Source: Siphonodentalium dalli (taxonomy: Eukaryota > Mollusca > Scaphopoda > Gadilida > Siphonodentaliidae). From it: a stretch of 64,000 bases of DNA. The stretch's first letter is position 1, and every line of letters starts with the position of its first letter. Under the pieces are notes generated by a model. It did no database searches and was not told where the DNA came from. It saw only the letters and a program-made list of their open reading frames with translations. The stretch spans positions 35,936,106 to 36,000,105 of the forward strand of contig CP136063.1 of NCBI GenBank assembly GCA_032622095.1. The letters are read 5' to 3'. Position numbers and translations under genes: made by a program. Positions 51,124 to 61,136 of this stretch are shown piece by piece.

Positions 51124-51349
51124 CAGTAATGCCCAGAGTATAATCGACTCCTTAAACACAGTAGAAACTATGGGTAACTTTTCAGGATTTAGTCGGAAAT
51201 ATGGCTTGTTGCCATTCATCGGAAAGCTCTCTGAGAGCTTTCCGATGAGCTTTCCGATGAATGGCAACAAGCCATATTTCCGACTAAATCCTGAAAAGTT
51301 ACCCATAATTCTGCTGTGGTTAAGGAGTTGATTACTTAGAGCATTACTG
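51124..51349. mobile_element. Hairpin MITE, family H, copy 1
   Basis: 226 bp of nearly full-length inverted repeat. It begins CAGTAATGCCCAGAGTA and ends GAGCATTACTG. Arms contain CTCCTTAA.CACAG, ATGGGTAACTTTTCAGGATT, TAGTCGGAAATATGGCTTGT and TGCCATTCATCGGAAAGCTC. A duplicated GAGCTTTCCGATG sits at the centre. Preceded by TA. The minus-strand open frame at 51079-51405 simply reads through the arms. Confidence 0.85.
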
Positions 51350-52090
51350 CAGTTGAAACTGTTTTGGATCGAGTCCTGTCCGGCTACTCTTCTATAACCT
51401 CTCAAGATTTTGAAGTGTTGAATGGGTCACCATGAATCGCTCAATTAAACAATCGCAACGGTGTTAAGTGTTTTGCTTATCGCTCACTATTTACTGCTGT
51501 ATATAAACAAACGATTGACTCACACAAAGTGTGTTTTGTGGATAATAACGCATTCATATGAACATTATCCTATACTATTAGTATATTCTTGGGAAACCTA
51601 TAACGAAGGCCATCCATTCCTTTAAGTTCCAAAGATATAAGGAGAATCACTGCATTTTAATTGCATACCGCATCCATCGTGGTGCTGTTTTGTGTTCAAG
51701 TGACAACCTTACCATGGTGTTGGAAATTACTGCAGTGTAATACCACAGCATTACCTGGGTAACACAACGTTAGAGATGGTCAATTACTTTAAGTATATGC
51801 AGGTTTGAAATCATCACGCTTGGGAAAGGCTGCCCTCTATGTTCTTATAAAAAAGCGTCACTTTGACCTAATCTGACAAAATACTGGTAGTGCTACAATC
51901 AAGATAACTTCAACCCACAATTCTGGGCGTAAAGTCCATTATAGAAGAGTATCGGGATGGGACTCGGTCCAAAACAGCATCAACCCAACCGATACCAAAC
52001 GTTGTGGACAGGGAAAACTTGGTCTAAACAGGTACTAGTACATGCATGTATTACAAGCATTAAAGGGTACACTAAATCCAGCCATTTATG

Positions 52091-52300
52091 AGACCATCTC
52101 CTTGTATACTCAACAGAATATATGCAACAAATGAATGAATTTGGCCCATGGATAAGTGCAACACCTGTGTGCTCTATGAACAATGCAAACATGGTATTTA
52201 TAATGATAATGAATTATTGGCTGGAGTCATAAATTCATTTTCATTATAATTTATACCATGTTGTTTGCATATATTCTGCTGAGAATAAAAGGAGAAGCTC
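52091..52300. mobile_element. Foldback element with an asymmetric left arm
   Basis: Inner arms CATGGTAT..ATAATGATAATGAATT and AATTCATTTTCATTAT..ATACCATG; outer arms CTCCTTGTATACTCAACAG, AATATATGCAA and TTGCATATATTCTGCTGAG, ATAAAAGGAG. The left arm has about 60 extra bases between its outer and inner parts that the right arm lacks, so an indel has occurred after the structure formed. Confidence 0.65.
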
Positions 52301-53028
52301 TTAATGCTCAGTGTAAAACACTGCAAATATGGAACTTAAAGAGCTTTTGTCTATCTTCTACTGGAAACAACTGTTAAATTTATTAAGACTTTATCAAGTC
52401 TATTCACAGTATATAGTCTACATGTTTAATAGTATAGAACTAGTACTCACTAGTATTTCCAGACTTTTTGTGATAAAAATGCGGATAAAAGTGCAGAATT
52501 CTAAATTGATGCATTAAGTTGCAGAATTTTAAATTGATGCATTAAGTGCATGAGCGGCTTTAGAGTTCTTTGAAGTGCGGTCATGCAAAATAACATCAAA
52601 GTTTGTAAAAAAGGTACATGTACATACTACTACAATTATAGCGGTATGAAGTGTCTGGAGCACCTTTGATGGATAGAAGCGAATGTAAAACAGGCCTTTA
52701 AATTTTGCAAGAATCAAACTATAGCATTTCTACATCAAATCAGCTGCTTTTTACCAGACTCAAACTAAGAATCATGATTCTGACTCTCATCATACTAAAA
52801 TCCTTACAAAATAATCTACTGGTGCACAGATATTTCATTGAGTGTTTCAAATCATTTTAATGGGACCCAAGGCACTCACAGTGAGTAGTAAATATGCCAA
52901 ACATACTGTATAACATACAACAGTTCGTAAAAACATCACCACTAAGAAAAACATGATTACTGGTTCCTATATTAATTATTGAAAGTTTTCCAATAATGAA
53001 ATTTCTCCTGTTGGAACCATCGCTAATT

Positions 53029-53210
53029 CGCTATGTAAACAAAACTGTTACAGTGATTTGTCAACAAACATTGCTACTAGTAATCGCGTAGAAGGTTAAA
53101 AATATTTTAGTCTAAATATTATTTTCAGAATATATTTCAAATGCTTTGGCCTTGCAATGTTTAACCCTTTCATGATGGGAGCTGCGCTGGTGCAGCATTA
53201 CAGCCATTAA
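53029..53210. repeat. Dispersed repeat shared with 61.1 and 63.3 kb
   Basis: TATGTAAACAAAACTGTTAC and AGTGATTTGTCAACAAA match the duplicated unit at 63276-63553. TTTAACCCTTTCATGATGGG and GCTGGTGCAGCATTA, about 130 bp on, match 61084-61124. The TTAACCCTTT start resembles a TTAA-flanked piggyBac-type end, but that is only a resemblance. Confidence 0.6.
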
Positions 53211-53316
53211 AGATCATGTACCAGTGAATTCTTGAAAATAAACAAGTCTCACATTGCGAGCATCACATGTATAAACGAATGCAATGGATTACAAGGTCAA
53301 GGTAAATATTGTTAGG

Positions 53317-53382
53317 CCATGTATTCTCTTATATATGTGAGGCTCTATTTTGGAGACTCGCAAATATAAGAGAATGCATTGG
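53317..53382. mobile_element. Single hairpin of the 4518 foldback family
   Basis: Arms CCATGTATTCTCTTATATAT and ATATAAGAGAATGCATTGG, with a changed centre (GCTCTATTTTGGAGAC), followed by CACAGGG as at 4731. Confidence 0.8.
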
Positions 53383-53759
53383 CACAGGGTTTTAGCAAAA
53401 TTTCAGGAATCTCCAGTCATGGAAGGTTTAAGTTTTATTAAACTTTGGCATCTTATTGGACTTATTCAACACTGGTTGGTAATGTCATTTTAACAGTGAT
53501 GTTTATCAGAATTGCTAGTATGCAATGCCATTCTTTCATATAAATTACTCACAAAATATCGAAAGACCAGATGTGAGTATAATATAAATTTATCACCCCA
53601 TTTTATGCAGGGATACATAAAATAAACATAACATATGTTACTAGTATGCTTTAAAGTCAACATGGACAATTAAAGGTAAACAATCTCTCCATGGTCTCCA
53701 TATCATCAGATTCTAAGAACAACATTTCTTAATCAATTAATTACCAAAACATAATGCTA

Positions 53760-53943
53760 CAGTAATGGCCAAAGTAATCGACCACTTAACCACAGCTGAA
53801 TTATGGGTAATTTTTCAGGATTTAGTCGGAAATATGACTTGTTGCCATTCATCGGAAAGCTCTCCCCAAGAGCTTTCCGATGAATGGCAACAAGCCATTT
53901 AATTCTGCTGTGGTTAAGTGGTCAATTACTTTGGGCATTACTG
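53760..53943. mobile_element. Hairpin MITE, family H, copy 2, with TA flanks
   Basis: Starts CAGTAATGGCCAAAGTAATC and ends ACTTTGGGCATTACTG, flanked on both sides by TA (53758-53759 and 53944-53945). Arms share CCACTTAACCACAGC, TTTTTCAGGATTTAGTCGGA and TTGCCATTCATCGGAAAGCT with copy 1. The right arm has lost about 45 bp. TA duplications are typical of Tc1/mariner-type mobilisation. Confidence 0.85.
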
Positions 53944-55767
53944 TAACTACTGTCAACTCTAGTTTAACATTTTCCAAAACGTGTTATAAATCAATATTTT
54001 GTTCATCGCAACTTGGTATCAAGATTATGTCAATCGACTCATTGAATATTTGCTAGGCCGGGAAATATTCAAGGTGGTGAAAAATAACAGATTTCAAAAA
54101 ATTATATTTTATATCTCAGAACTTTAAAGGGTGTGTTCCTCAACTCGAATAAATTATGTTTACCCCTGAAGCCAAAGAAATGGTAATTGAGGAGCGTGAA
54201 CTCGGATTATCTGTCTTTAAATGTACATGTATGGTACATGTCTAAGACACATTAAGCTCCTTGTACAGATTACTTGGTGATACAGCAGGTTGACAAAGAT
54301 AAAGGAACATCAGAATAATTTTATTCTGTGATGGATTTTAAGGCCTGTATGTGTGTACATGTACATGAATCTGATTATATTGACATGCTGCAATAATGTG
54401 TCACTTGAAGTGATGTGAAACACTCCAATAGGGTGATAAAATATAAATGGAGAATAATCTTGTTCAAAGTAGTACTTTTTACAAATATTATATCCAAATT
54501 AACAACACACACCATCATTCGTATACATAATTAAATGCAGTAACTATCAAAGACGAACTCGTTTTCATTATATTATCGCCGATAGATGCGCCCCGAATCG
54601 AGTAGTAAATATTCACAATTGAGCGTAGTTCAGACAATGTTTCCTATGGAGTGATACGGTTGATTTGCTTTCGATTTTCGGCTATGTTAGTAGAATGCTA
54701 CCTTATTCCAGTTGGCATAGCGCCTTGGAACTAACTGATCAGTTTCACGCACCAGAACAAGTGCATAATATATCTTTAAAAGTTCATATCCTTCAGACAA
54801 GCTCAGAAACAAGGCTTGAGACTGATCCATGGGTACTGCTGTGCTTTGTGTAGAGATATGAAACTGGTACACCTCCAAATTCTGGTCAATGTAGTATGAA
54901 GTACGGTATAACAAAGGTTATGCATACACTGGATGCCATAGTGCACATTTTCTGAGACTCATACAGGTACATACAGAAGCATACAGGTACATGTATGTTG
55001 TAGAATTGAATTCACTAACTTCACTTGCCAAGATTTTCACCACTAAGTCTGATAAAATGTAGACGTCGCTGATCGGTCTCCATCAAGGAAGGAATGGATG
55101 TGTCATTTTTGCCTTTGATGAAGACATTGGTCATCATTTGGTTATTTATTAAAGCCCCCCCTTCGCTGCACAGTACTGGATTCAGTGCATACCGTCCATT
55201 GGCATACATATGGTACATGTATATAGCCAGGACTGTCACAAAGCAACAACTCACATTATGTCATGCATGGACGAATACCGATAACATCTAGATTACATGT
55301 ATCCGTTACATGTACACCGAATAACATTTGAAATCCTTCCTCATCCAGTCCTGGACAGAATTAATAATATTGGTATCAAGTGTAATCATTATCTGCAAGA
55401 AACACTCAGGAAACATGATTCTATGATTGGTTATCAGATATCAGGCCTTGAATGAAATTTGTATGTCTCAATCCAGTCAGGCAGCTCCTCCTGTCTGAAA
55501 AATAAGATTTGAATGCTTGTAATGACATCAGAAAAGCGGAATGACTAATCATGTACATATTATTAAGATGTACGGTCCAAATTAATCACCCTCATGAATG
55601 ACTAAAATAAAATTTCACTCATTTGATATCTTACTTGAACAAACAAAATTAAATAAAAAACAAACGTAAATCTCATAAAACATCTTTTTCGGGCCATTTC
55701 ATGGTCAAATGATATCAAAAGGGTGAATTTTCTTTTAGTCAAAGATTGGGGGAATGTCAGGGAATTA
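53944..55767. other. Unassigned DNA
   Basis: No identified gene. The minus-strand frame at 55021-55254 has an acceptor-like GTTGTTGCTTTGTGACAG (ending at 55239) and an open reading with LNPVLCSEGGALINNQ and ETDQRRLHFIRLSG, so it may be an exon of an unknown gene. Another minus-strand frame lies at 54687-54914. Neither has a recognised domain. Confidence 0.35.
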
Positions 55768-55848
55768 CAGTAATGCCCAAAGAAAGTGACCACTTAACCT
55801 CAGGATTGTGGGTAATTTTTCAGGATTTATTCAGAAATATGGCTTGTG
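55768..55848. mobile_element. Hairpin MITE, family H, copy 3 (half element)
   Basis: One arm only: CAGTAATGCCCAAAGAAAGT, CCACTTAACC, GGGTAATTTTTCAGGATTTA, AAATATGGCTTGT. The partner arm is missing. Preceded by TA. Confidence 0.75.
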
Positions 55849-55922
55849 TGGTCTCACACCAGAAACTTCTAACACAGCAGTACTAGAAAGGTTACCGCTT
55901 CAACACTGCACCAAATCGGTTG

Positions 55923-56086
55923 ATATAAGGATTAACTGTCATGTGGACTGTTTTTATGGAGATGTAACGGTGAGGTAAGTGGACATAACTTGTGTAAAAC
56001 CCGAAGGGTTTACATACAAGTTATGTCCACTTACCTCACCGTTACATCTCCATAAAAATAGTCCACATGACAGTTAATCCTTATAT
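55923..56086. mobile_element. Foldback element, arms about 75 bp
   Basis: Left arm ATAAGGATTAACTGTCATGT, GGACTGTTTTTATGGAGATG, TAACGGTGAGGTAAGTGGAC, ATAACTTGT; right arm is its complement with two or three mismatches. Loop around CCC GAA GGG. The GTAAGT inside is part of the hairpin, not a splice site. Confidence 0.85.
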
Positions 56087-56689
56087 TTATATACATTTAG
56101 CGAAAAAGCCGCTTTTGTAAATATATTTAAATCGAAAAGTGTATCGTGACAAGATCAGCCCAAAATACCCAATAGCACCCTTGGCAAAAGTTAATAGGAA
56201 CAATTTCTCTTCATGTTGAAACCCGATGATGTATTAAGTCAATCCTGCGCGAGTGAAAATGCGCCCAAAGCATTACGCGTTCGTCTTTCCAAACCTAATG
56301 ACGTATCGATGGTGTTATTAGCTTGGTGTTATGAGGCGTTACGCATTCACCGAGAAATAACTGCAACTAGCCACGTGGGCGCCGACCAATCAGAATGCTG
56401 GATTTAGTGATGACAACACTTAGTGTGTAAATATATTTATGTAAAATATACTAAGCAGACTAGGTGTTATGTATTGCTCTGCGTACCTATTTTTCCATGT
56501 ACCTAAGAATAAGTCAAGCCCTGTTCCATGTGTGAGGTATGGCTACATGTATACTCAAAGTAATTGGCCACCTCTTAGTATAGTGCCCCCGTTAATACTG
56601 CAGTATTAAAGATATATAAAGCACAGTAACCTCCAACACCTCAGTATGGTTACTAGTAGTTTCAACGCTGCATATACCGCAGTTACACC
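56087..56689. other. Unassigned DNA
   Basis: No gene or clear repeat; one 64-residue frame at 56213 without a domain. Confidence 0.4.
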
Positions 56690-56845
56690 CAATATGCATG
56701 TTGTCATGTCACACCCCATATGCATGTTGTCATGTTACACCCCATATGCATGTTGTCATGTTACACCCCATATGCATGTTGTCATGTTACACCCCATATG
56801 CATGTTTTCATGTTACACCCCATATGCATGTTGTCATGTTTCGCA
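56690..56845. repeat. 26-bp minisatellite, about six copies
   Basis: Unit CATGTTACACCCCATATGCA + TGTTGT. Because 26 is not a multiple of three, all three + frames stay open and give overlapping Cys/His/Met-rich artefact translations. Confidence 0.95.
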
Positions 56846-57289
56846 TGCATGAAAATACAATGCAGTGTTTTTCCTCCTATCTGTGGAACGGATGGCCTTC
56901 GTTACATGTACATGTAAATATTATTCCAAATATAGGACATGGGAACGCTGATAGAAAAATTGTATTGTATATACGGGAGTTAAATGTAGCACATAATGAA
57001 CTTTGAAGTTGCCAACATTGTTTAGGCTGTCAATTTATAAACTCCACCATCCATGTTGTCAGGCTGCATTGATTGGCATTACACAAACAAGCATGAAAAG
57101 ATAATTTAGTGATTCATCTTATTCATGCATATATAAGTTCATTGAACAAGATCCATGTGGCTGTTTTAATTTTCAACTTTTGGTGTGATATTTGTTGGTG
57201 TATCATAACTGCATGGTGCTGTAATCGACTTGATACCGTGGTGGATATCATATACTGCCCGTATATACTGCGATCATTACCAGGTATCC

Positions 57290-58190
57290 CCCCCGGAAAA
57301 CAACTGCGGGACACAACGTACCGGGGGTGGGGTGGTACTTAGGCGTAAAAAATTTACACGTAAATTTTTTCCTTATTCATTTAGGGGGGGGGGGGGGGGG
57401 TTGTCGAAAAAAATTTGCATGTAATATTTTTCCAAATATGTATTTTCAGACTCACAACTTCAATTTTCTCTCATTTTATAGAATATGGATTAACCTTAAT
57501 ATCCAAATCATATATACATGAGTAGTACAATCCACATAAAACAATTTTGGATAACCACTGTCTTGGTTTACATGTGATATTGACCCCATTAACCCTCTTA
57601 ATAATGCCAACTATGTCAGTGTCTACCAGTCGATTGCAGAATTCTACCCTGCGATCGCTTATCTGGCAAATTTTTACTGCAGAACTATCCCATGTATTAA
57701 ACAATTTCTCCTTCAATGGTATCAGAAAACAGTTATATGCTGGTATCTCACTCATCTCATTTGCATCTTTTCAAAGTCGAGGTAATGACTAGTTGTCATT
57801 TTTTAAAGTGCATACATAGCGTTGCGATCACCAATATACATGTTTGTACATGTCATGACATCACGAGGTACAAATCTGCGTTCTACTGGTAGACAATGAC
57901 CATTTTAGTCACAATAATCTAAACTAAGTTAACAAGCACCTTCTCGTGAATTGTATGCTCCGGTGTTTTTTTCGGTTTCCGGTCAAACCGAGTTGTTGTC
58001 CGGCTGTGGTAGATTTGATTTGGGGGGGGGGGGCAAATGGTCAGTGGAAAAAAAACTGCAGTTTTTGCTGTATTGGGGGGGGGGGGGGGGGGTACCCAAA
58101 CCGAAGAAAACAGTTTTTTCCACCCTGTGTCTGCAGTTTTTTTCTGCCCCCCCCCCCCCCTGCCCCCCCCCCATTTTTAAGGTCCATAAT
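57290..58190. repeat. G/C homopolymer-rich segment
   Basis: Runs of 11-18 G at about 57385-57402, 58022-58033 and 58075-58092, and C runs at about 58147-58170. The G and C runs at 58022-58170 with flanking GGAAAAAA/TTTTTTCC and CTGCAG form an imperfect inverted repeat. A 25-bp block (AAAAAATTTACACGTAAATT) flanks the first G run with a near copy. Gly/Pro-rich frames here are artefacts. The minus-strand ATG frame 57755-57471 is open for 94 codons but has no recognised domain. Confidence 0.8.
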
Positions 58191-58592
58191 TTTGAGGATA
58201 GCAGTATATACATGTATTGGTGACAATGTACAAATATTCATCTGCATGGTAGCTATAGATTATAAACTCACCACTGGTATTTTGGCGAACAGACTTCCAG
58301 TAATATTTCACCTGTCATTTGTTCATTGCCACGTGTCTAGCTAGACAGGACCGATGCTTAGACTAATCATGGGCGATATCAATCTTCATATGTTGAAGAT
58401 GAGAGGGCATGATGCCGCATCCACCATGGCTAATGAATCTGGTATTTCTGTAATTGAAGAAAAAATACATGTACATGTATGCTGCATATATATGTATGTG
58501 ATATGGATGCATGTATTTTCATAATTTGCAAACATATTCAAAAACCAAGTGTAAAGTTCATTCTTCCAACAATATTAGCATTTTCGGCGATT

Positions 58593-59310
58593 CAGATGTC
58601 AGAAGACCATAATTCAATCGTAAGTGGAGGAATCGGGCCTGACAAAATCATGGATAGTTTGTTACGATGTCATCGCAGATGAGAATATTTAATATCGGTG
58701 GTTAACCACGTGATTAACTATCCTATGATATTTCTATTTACTTTGTACGATTTTTACGTACACGCAAATTTCACCAAGTGGAGGTAACCAAGGATACGTC
58801 ACAATTTTTGCAAATCTGCATTGATATAACTCGTGATCATGTCGTGAGCATGCGCAGTCCAACTATCGGTTATTACCCAAGATGGGAATCTGTCCACTTA
58901 CAATTGAATCGTAGTCATATGAATCATGAATGTTCACTCAGTGAACGTACAGATGAAAGATATAATCTTAAGTGGAGGAACCGGGATCGACGAGATCGTG
59001 GATAGTTTGTTCACACGATTACGATGTCGTACATGATGAAATCACAGTTTTTTTGTAAAGCATGTGATTGACTATCATGCGATCCTTCAGGCCACACTTT
59101 TTACATACACATGACTGATTAGTGATTACGTCGCAAATGGGGATAACCAAGGATACGCCACAATTTCGCTTTTAAATAAAACAGTGCATGATATTATGTT
59201 TTACCTACGATTTTGAGGTGAGCATGCACAGTTGAGCGGTTACTTCCTACGACGGAAATATTTCCACTTACGATTGTATCGTGGTAATCTGAACGTTCAC
59301 TTAGTGTTAA
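58593..59310. repeat. Tandem duplication, 348-bp unit, two copies
   Basis: TAAGTGGAGGAA.CGGG starts at 58621 and 58969. Shared blocks also include ATCGTGGATAGTTTGTT-like, AACCAAGGATACG.CACAAT, GAGCATGC.CAGT and GTTCACT.AGTG. The copies differ by many substitutions. Confidence 0.85.
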
Positions 59311-59365
59311 ATTGGCCATGGCATGACAATATTAAAGAGATTGTGGGAATTCTATCAGATTGACT

Positions 59366-59768
59366 ATCTATCTATCTACTCGATACTCCACCGCCCTCAA
59401 TGTGCTGAGGATTATGTGGAGGTCCAGGTGCTACCACGGCCGAGTAACTTTATAACCCTGTGGTGACTCCAGTAGCGTTCTTTAACGTGCACACACCGAG
59501 GCGTGTACACGGGTCAGCCATTAATGTCCGCGTCCGATCGGACAGCGTACTGAACCCATGACAACATACCTGGACAAGTGTTGTAATGGGGGGAAGTCGG
59601 CATTTTTGCATTCAGATCTTTATTCAGTGATCTCGAATGAGACTTTTCAGCCTGACAAACTTGTATCTGACCGAGTTCTGATTTTTGTCAGAATACCCTG
59701 ACCACGTTACAATCCCCGGTCCGATAGCACGAGAGACCAGTACGCTACCTCTCGGCCACCGACTTCCC
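59366..59768 (-). mobile_element. tRNA-derived SINE
   Basis: Read on the minus strand from about 59768: GGTGGCCGAGAGGTAGCG, TACTGGTCTCTCGTGCTATC and GGACCGGGGATTGTAACG. This looks like a Ser/Leu-type tRNA head with an A box (TGGCCGAGAGG) and a degenerate B box. The body includes GTGCACGTTAAAGAACGC, a motif I associate with conserved SINE central domains in molluscs. The 3' end is a short (GATA)n tail at 59383-59366. No matching target duplications were found, so it is probably old. Confidence 0.65.
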
Positions 59769-60326
59769 TTGACATTTGTTAGAATGATGGTATGAAGTAT
59801 AACTGATCATAACTGACAATTTCCTTATAAGCTACATGTATATTTTCAATAAATGGGACCTTTTTATTTTCCAACTATTGTCATATTAATGTCGACCGAT
59901 AATACACTGCATTTATGGCAGAATTTGATTTTGAAGACGAAAATAGCTATTCCCGGATATTTTTTTCTTTTTATGTAGCATACAATTTAGGCCAATTTAT
60001 AATTCATTAAAAATCGTTTTTGCAGTTGGGAACACAGTTGGGAATATTGTGTAGGGCTACCTTTATATATGAATCATAAATGCCATATAATCATAGTCCG
60101 TCAGAAGTTACTATTTTGACCAAAAAAATGTTCATTTATCAATGACGGATTCCATTTTCTGAAATATTTCACGGAAACAAAATAAGGCCGATTTACTATC
60201 AAATTTCATTTGAATAAAATGGATAAGTCGTGCCCTTTTAATTGTAGTTCGATTAAATATTTTACTTGTAACAGTCTGTTCATAATGAGAAATCACTTCA
60301 ATTGATTACTAATTAGTTTCACTTAC
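59769..60326. other. AT-rich non-coding DNA
   Basis: No gene, repeat or element recognised. Confidence 0.5.
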
Positions 60327-60436
60327 CTAAAATCCGATCAATTTGTATCCTATGAAAACGTAAGATGGACGTAGTTTTTTTATCCACGAAGCCTCGATCT
60401 GAGCCGGTAGGTAAAACAATAGGAATGCTTTTGCCG
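60327..60436 (-). CDS. Possible minus-strand exon of unknown function
   Basis: On the minus strand, a pyrimidine-rich acceptor (TTTCGTTCCACTTTACAACAG) is followed by 110 bp of open frame (GKSIPIVLPTGSDRG, TTSILRFHRIQIDRIL) and then a consensus donor, TTTTAG|GTAAGT. The longer 149-codon frame, starting at ATG 60768, runs upstream through the G-rich inverted-repeat element and is unlikely to be wholly coding. No domain is recognised. Support is splice signals plus open frame only. Confidence 0.25.
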
Positions 60437-60637
60437 CTGTTGTAAAGTGGAACGAAATTACACGCATCAAGAAATATTACCTCAAATTTGTAATAATAAA
60501 AGTTCAACGAAGCAATAGATTGATAAGGCCACCACCAACAGGAACGTGGAGACATGGTGATTGGGGTGTATATTTCCCAAACAGTTCTAATAATTAAAAA
60601 TTTCATGACTGCCACATTAGTTGTAAACTTCACATCA

Positions 60638-60998
60638 TATAAGAGCACCCCCACCCCCTGGAATACGGAATAATACCACTTAAAACAGAGGGTGGAATAC
60701 GAAATACCAGTTAACAGCCATATGGATAAATTCTCTATTGTCGTACGAACGCCGGTCATAATGTCCATGTCTAAAATGATATAAATTGATGATCGACGAT
60801 CTGTATGTCAAACCGTGCATTTATTGTGACAAACATCGCATTTATATTATTCTTATGATCATTTTTTTTGGAAGGTTGGAATACGAATACCGGTATTTTT
60901 GGAATACCGAATACCTCCTAACAGAGGGGCCGGAATATGTCGTACCTCGTAACAGGGCATGGAATACGGCGTACGAAATGGGGGGGGGGGCTCTTATA
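60638..60998. mobile_element. Element with short C/G-rich inverted ends
   Basis: Left end ATAAGAGCACCCCCACCCCC; right end GGGGGGGGGGGCTCTTAT, inverted. Between them GGAATACG/GGAATACC motifs recur about six times. Non-coding. The boundaries are approximate and it may be a repeat-rich fragment rather than a discrete transposon. Confidence 0.45.
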
Positions 60999-61136
60999 CC
61001 GGGTATGACATATATTACATAAAAAACACACTCACCGCGCTGTTGAAAGGGGGGGGGGTGTCTGTGTAACCTTTGTTTATTAATTTAACCCTTTCATAAC
61101 GGGAGTTAGGCTGGTGCAGCATTAAGGACGCTGTTT

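Larger units (their letters stand above)
51350..53316. other. Unassigned DNA between hairpin elements
   Basis: No gene supported. Contains the foldback structure at 52091-52300, a near-duplicate pair of 29 bp (TGCAGAATTCTAAATTGATG / TGCAGAATTTTAAATTGATG, 52493-52548) and a dispersed repeat at 53029-53210. Confidence 0.45.

Noticed and set aside
51079-51405. 108-residue minus-strand protein
   Set aside because: It reads straight through both arms of a hairpin MITE; sequence symmetry keeps it open.
55975-55985. Splice donor GTAAGT
   Set aside because: It is part of a perfect hairpin arm with no open exon before it.
56646-57006. Cys/His/Met-rich small proteins
   Set aside because: Three overlapping frames of a 26-bp minisatellite.
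57946-58344. Gly/Pro-rich protein frames on both strands
   Set aside because: Produced by G and C homopolymer runs.
60437-60768. Upstream part of the 149-codon minus-strand frame
   Set aside because: It runs through the G-rich inverted-repeat element; only the 110 bp bounded by splice signals is kept, at low confidence.
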